Assembly (NCBI GenBank): GCA_026874595.1
Contig: CM049318.1
Coordinates: 34,493,956-34,557,955 of the forward strand
Direction: 5' to 3'
Origin: Sipunculus nudus
Lineage: Eukaryota; Annelida; Sipuncula; Golfingiida; Sipunculidae
DNA: 64,000 nt
Both the position numbers and the translations under genes were made by a program. The notes beneath the pieces are model-generated. The model saw nothing but the letters and a program-made list of their open reading frames with translations, was not told the origin of the DNA and did not search any database. Positions within the stretch are counted from its first letter, which is position 1. Each line of letters opens with the position of its first letter. This document shows, piece after piece, positions 61,041 through 64,000 of this stretch.

Positions 61041-61139
61041 TCAAGCCATCTTTACCGCAGGACTCAGGTCACTGAAGTATAGATGTGCCATGCCTTCCTC
61101 TGCTGTTATCCGTCTACTTGGATTACACACAATCAGATT
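61041..61139 (-). CDS. CDK5: CDK5-like kinase, last coding exon
   Basis: On the - strand, acceptor TTTGTTACAG, 33 codons including TGA at 61041-61043. Translation: NLIVCNPSRRITAEEGMAHL then YFSDLSPAVKMA. It follows the previous exon in phase 0 and matches the CDK5 C-terminus (NLL.CNP..RI.AEEAL.HPYFSDF). Oddities: the near-invariant HPYF is HLYF, AEEA is AEEG, and the tail is a few residues longer and different from the usual short FCPP end. The gene has introns, so it is not a processed pseudogene. It is convergent with GALNT. Confidence 0.88.
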   Translation of the reverse strand, partial: NLIVCNPSRRITAEEGMAHLYFSDLSPAVKMA

Positions 61140-61908
61140 CTGTAACAAATAAATGTTTATACAATGTTTATAAACAATGATATGTTATTTGCATCAGAAC
61201 ACCTTGTGTCATAACCTCTCACATTGACAATTTATAGTTTCAGGATGTCTGTGTTACTCAATAGGGAACAGTGATGTTAAAATGTAAAGACACAACCCTA
61301 GTGTTGTAACACTAAAACAAAACTGGATAGCATTCAAGAAAGTGTATACTCTTTTGAATGATATCAAAGTCATATCCAAAAGCTAATAAATCATTCATTT
61401 ATTGTGAACATAAGCCAAGAAACAATAGCTTTACAATATACTGTTTCCTTATATGTAATTCCTAAACCGAATGCCAGCTGTGGTCAGGTACTTTGTGGCG
61501 GGGAAACAAGTCCAAATAGAAAAAAATTATCTTAATTTATCTTAAAGTACATCTCAATCTTGATTGCCAAACAATATTTTCTCTTCCATCTCAATGATCA
61601 TGGCACATCACTTAAATGGATCTTCAATTTTATACAAACTACACCTTGTACAAAGAAAAAAGAGAGACTACAGGAAAAACATACATGTAGGTTTTATAAC
61701 ACTGGTACAATTTCATTTGCAAAGTCAAACATATAACCAATTGTAAGAAACTGGTCTTCACATCTAGAATACAAACAAGTTACTATTTTGGTTGGATATT
61801 CAAACATAATAGTCCTGACCAGCAGCAAGGTTTGTCCTTTCTTGACCCCTGGTGTTCAGACAATGTACTATTACAACTGAACCTAAAAAAGCAAAGTATA
61901 GGACTTAC

Positions 61909-61989
61909 CAACATCAAGTCTCGTCCCTTTGCATTTAACTTTGGTACAATCTGCTGCCAATTTGTGTTTGGGTGATACACAGGAAATAC
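61909..61989 (-). CDS. CDK5: CDK5-like kinase, penultimate coding exon
   Basis: On the - strand, an acceptor TTTGTCAG precedes 81 bases (27 codons, phase 0 both ends) and a GTAAGT donor follows. Translation: VFPVYHPNTNWQQIVPKLNA then KGRDLML. In CDK5 the matching stretch of the C-lobe runs from the PYP motif through VVPKLNATGRDLL, with an exon boundary just before the NLL. The VPKLNA-GRDL wording is specific to CDK5 among CDKs that I recall. CDK5 is a proline-directed Ser/Thr kinase activated by p35/p39. Earlier exons (N-lobe, catalytic HRD/DFG) are beyond the right edge. Confidence 0.88.
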
Positions 61990-62159
61990 CTGACAAACAG
62001 AGATGATACTGTATGATAGATGTGATGAGATGAATAAAGGTTTTATTAGAACAGTTCTCTCAAAACTGTACCTTTCTTTTGCCTGTTACATGTTTGTTAC
62101 TTGTTATCTATCTTTAGATTATGCTATTCTATTAGCTCTTGATGCTAATTAAAGCTGAA

Positions 62160-64000
62160 CCCTATAACTAACTATAACTATATTTATTTCGTATAGCGCT
62201 ATTTTTACACGTATGTTTCAAGTGCGCTTTACAACTAAAACATCATACTTAAAAATAGAACCACATATTTACTAAATTATCAATGACACTAAAAAGCTAA
62301 AAAAGTTATATCGGTAAAAAAATAAAAATATTTAGGTATAGTATTTTCTAAAAAGGTAAGTTTTAACGTCCTTCTTAAATTGTTCAATACGTGATACTGC
62401 TTTCAGTTCTTCTGGAATGCTATTCCATAGCTCTGGACCACAAACACTGAAAGATCGCGAAGCAAAAGTTTTCCGTTTTGTAGGGGGTACTACGAGCCTT
62501 CTTACACCCCTGTCAGATCTAAGCCTTAATCTGCCTTGTTTCTGTACCTCTATCAATTTCTTAAGGTAATCTGGTGCAGTTCCTTCTAAGCATTTGAAGA
62601 CAACGGTCAAGACTTTATGTTCTATGCGAGCACGAATAGGTAACCAGTGTAATGCCTTGCGAGCTTCCGTTGCACTTTCGTATTTTTCCTTGTTTAATAC
62701 TAATTTTGCTGCAATGTTTTGCACACGTTGTAGCTATTTAATTGATCTTTCTGGTAAACCAAATAAAATTCCATTGCAATAGTCAAGGTGAGACATGACT
62801 AGTCCCCAAACTAATGTGTGGGTTGCTTCCATCGTGAGTATGGATCTGATCTGCTTAATTCTATGAATATTATGCATTGCAGTTCTACATTTCAATGAAA
62901 TGTGATGTTTGAAATTTAGCTGCTTGTCCAGCCAAGCTCCCAAGTATTTAATATTATCTGAAAGTTCAACGTGTTCTCCGTTTACATTTAACTGAGATGA
63001 TGTGCATTTTGACAACTGTCCATTGTTACCAAACATAATGAATTCTGTCTTGGAATTATTCATTTTCAGTCTGTTTGAGTCCATCCACGTTTTAATGTCT
63101 TTCGCACAAGTTTCCAGTTTTCGGATGGTGGCGTTCTCTGCTTGACAATTGTTAGCACTGAATGAACACTTAATTGCATGGTCATCTGCATATCCATGAA
63201 GTTGGATGTCTCCTGGAATAACTTCCTGTAATGTACTGGCATACGCCAGATAAAGGATTGGCCCTGCACAGCTTCCTTGAGGAACTGTAAAAGTTAGGTC
63301 CATATTCCTTGAAAACTTATCACCTATTTTCACTTTACATGATCTGGGTCTTAGGTAACTGTCAAACCATTCCAGAACTTTTCCATTTATACCGAATTTA
63401 TTGTATAGCACTTCTAATAAAATTGAGTGATCAACCGTGTCAAAAGCGGCTGACAAATCTATTGCCATCATTGCTGTAATTTCCTGACGTTCCATCGCCC
63501 ATAATATGTCGTTAGTCAGTTTGATTAGTGCAGTTTCACACGAGTAATTAGCTCTGTATGCTGACTGATAATCTGGCATTAATTCTTGACTCTTAGTATG
63601 TTGATTAAATTCAGACAAGGCTGCTTTCTCGAGTACTTTTGATAAAAATGGTAAATTACTCACAGGTCTGTAATTTGAAGATATTAATTCAAGACCAGTT
63701 TTTTTCAGAAGGGGACATACTATAGCCTCCTTCCAACTTCTAGGAAATCTCCCTTCAACCAGTGAAATGTTAATAATGTCTGTTATTTTTCCTATCACTG
63801 CTGGAAGCATTTTCTTCAGAAGAATAGTTGGCAGTGCCTCTGTTTCACAGCTCTTACTTGGCAAACTATTGATTATGGCTGTAACATCTCTCTGAGACAG
63901 AGGCCTGAAATTATTTAAAGATTTTACATCTTTTCTTCTAGGCTGATAATGTGAAAATTTGTCCAGACTTGATCTTATTTTGTTTATTTTACTCAGGAAA
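62160..64000 (-). mobile_element. CR1/L2-like non-LTR retrotransposon, truncated by window edge
   Basis: The element reads on the - strand: reverse transcriptase (62332 to the right edge), a short 3' UTR with the 'GTAAAGCGC ... GCGCTATA' tail typical of CR1/L2 elements (about 62195-62235 on the + strand), and a terminal short tandem repeat of TATAGTTA type (62164-62185). It lies upstream of the CDK5 exon at 61909-61989, so it most likely sits in a CDK5 intron in sense orientation. The 5' part (endonuclease) is outside the window. Confidence 0.85.
62332..64000 (-). pseudogene. Reverse transcriptase ORF of the LINE, interrupted by one nonsense codon
   Basis: Open in one frame from the right edge to 62332 apart from TAG at 62734-62736. 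RT blocks in order: LPSKSCETEALPT, SNYRPVSNLPFLSKVLEK, AIDLSAAFDTVDHSILL, VPQGSCAGPILY, HGYADD (catalytic Asp pair), NRLKMNNSKTEFIMF and KYLGAWLDKQLNFKHHI, then the C-terminal domain LQRVQNIAAKLVL through ALHWLPIRARI to WNSIPEELK. The stop falls just before LQRVQN, where relatives have a sense codon. The copy looks young but probably cannot make full-length RT. The region left of the stop (62332-62733) is still open for 130 codons. Confidence 0.85.

Noticed and set aside
62594-62782. 62-codon + strand frame
   Set aside because: Antisense shadow of the reverse transcriptase.

Overview
The window is AT-rich animal DNA: GT-AG introns of kilobase length, abundant microsatellites, tRNA-derived SINEs, MITEs with clear terminal inverted repeats, tandem repeats and one CR1/L2-like LINE. 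The repeat types (the accordion-like 'gaccacctgtctattaagacc' MITEs, 'gaccttgacc' arrays, CCGT-rich elements) resemble those I know from bivalve molluscs. A lophotrochozoan, probably a bivalve, is therefore the best guess, but that is inference.

Two genes are supported. (1) On the + strand, 12 coding exons from 8606 to 45074 encode the catalytic and lectin domains of a Golgi polypeptide N-acetylgalactosaminyltransferase (ppGalNAc-T; GALNT1/pgant5/gly-5-like), the enzyme that starts mucin-type O-glycosylation. The membrane anchor, stem and promoter lie to the left of the window or were not found. (2) On the - strand, the last two coding exons of a CDK5-like kinase lie at 61909-61989 and 61041-61139. 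The rest of that gene lies beyond the right edge. The two genes are convergent, separated by about 16 kb of mostly repetitive DNA.

The main discovery is the architecture of the GALNT gene. The segment after the DxH metal-binding motif is present as three homologous cassette exons in tandem (3A 16425-16638, 3B 25153-25366, 3C 29270-29471). All have the same splice phases and intact reading frames. By phase, exactly one must be used: skipping all three, or joining 3A to 3B or 3C, leads to a stop codon. A second tandem pair (7A 36678-36788 and 7B 41020-41124) encodes two versions of the lectin alpha repeat. One gene could thus make 3 x 2 = 6 enzymes with different catalytic-cleft and lectin surfaces. 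The alternative exons have non-canonical donors and unusual flanks: a GAT microsatellite before 3A, an array of decoy-like acceptors before 3B, and GGT/CA repeats after 7B.

Layout: 1-8605 upstream intron or flank with repeats and a decayed reading frame near 3.4-3.8 kb; 8606-13203 exons 1-2; 16.4-29.5 kb the exon 3 cassette cluster, with palindrome-rich repeats and several MITEs between cassettes; 34.2-36.8 kb exons 4-7A; 41.0-45.1 kb exons 7B-9; 45.1-46.35 kb 3' UTR; 46.4-57.2 kb microsatellites and tandem arrays; 57.3-61.0 kb mostly unique DNA (possible CDK5 3' UTR); 61.0-62.0 kb CDK5 exons; 62.16-64 kb a LINE with a nonsense codon, lying in the CDK5 intron in sense orientation.
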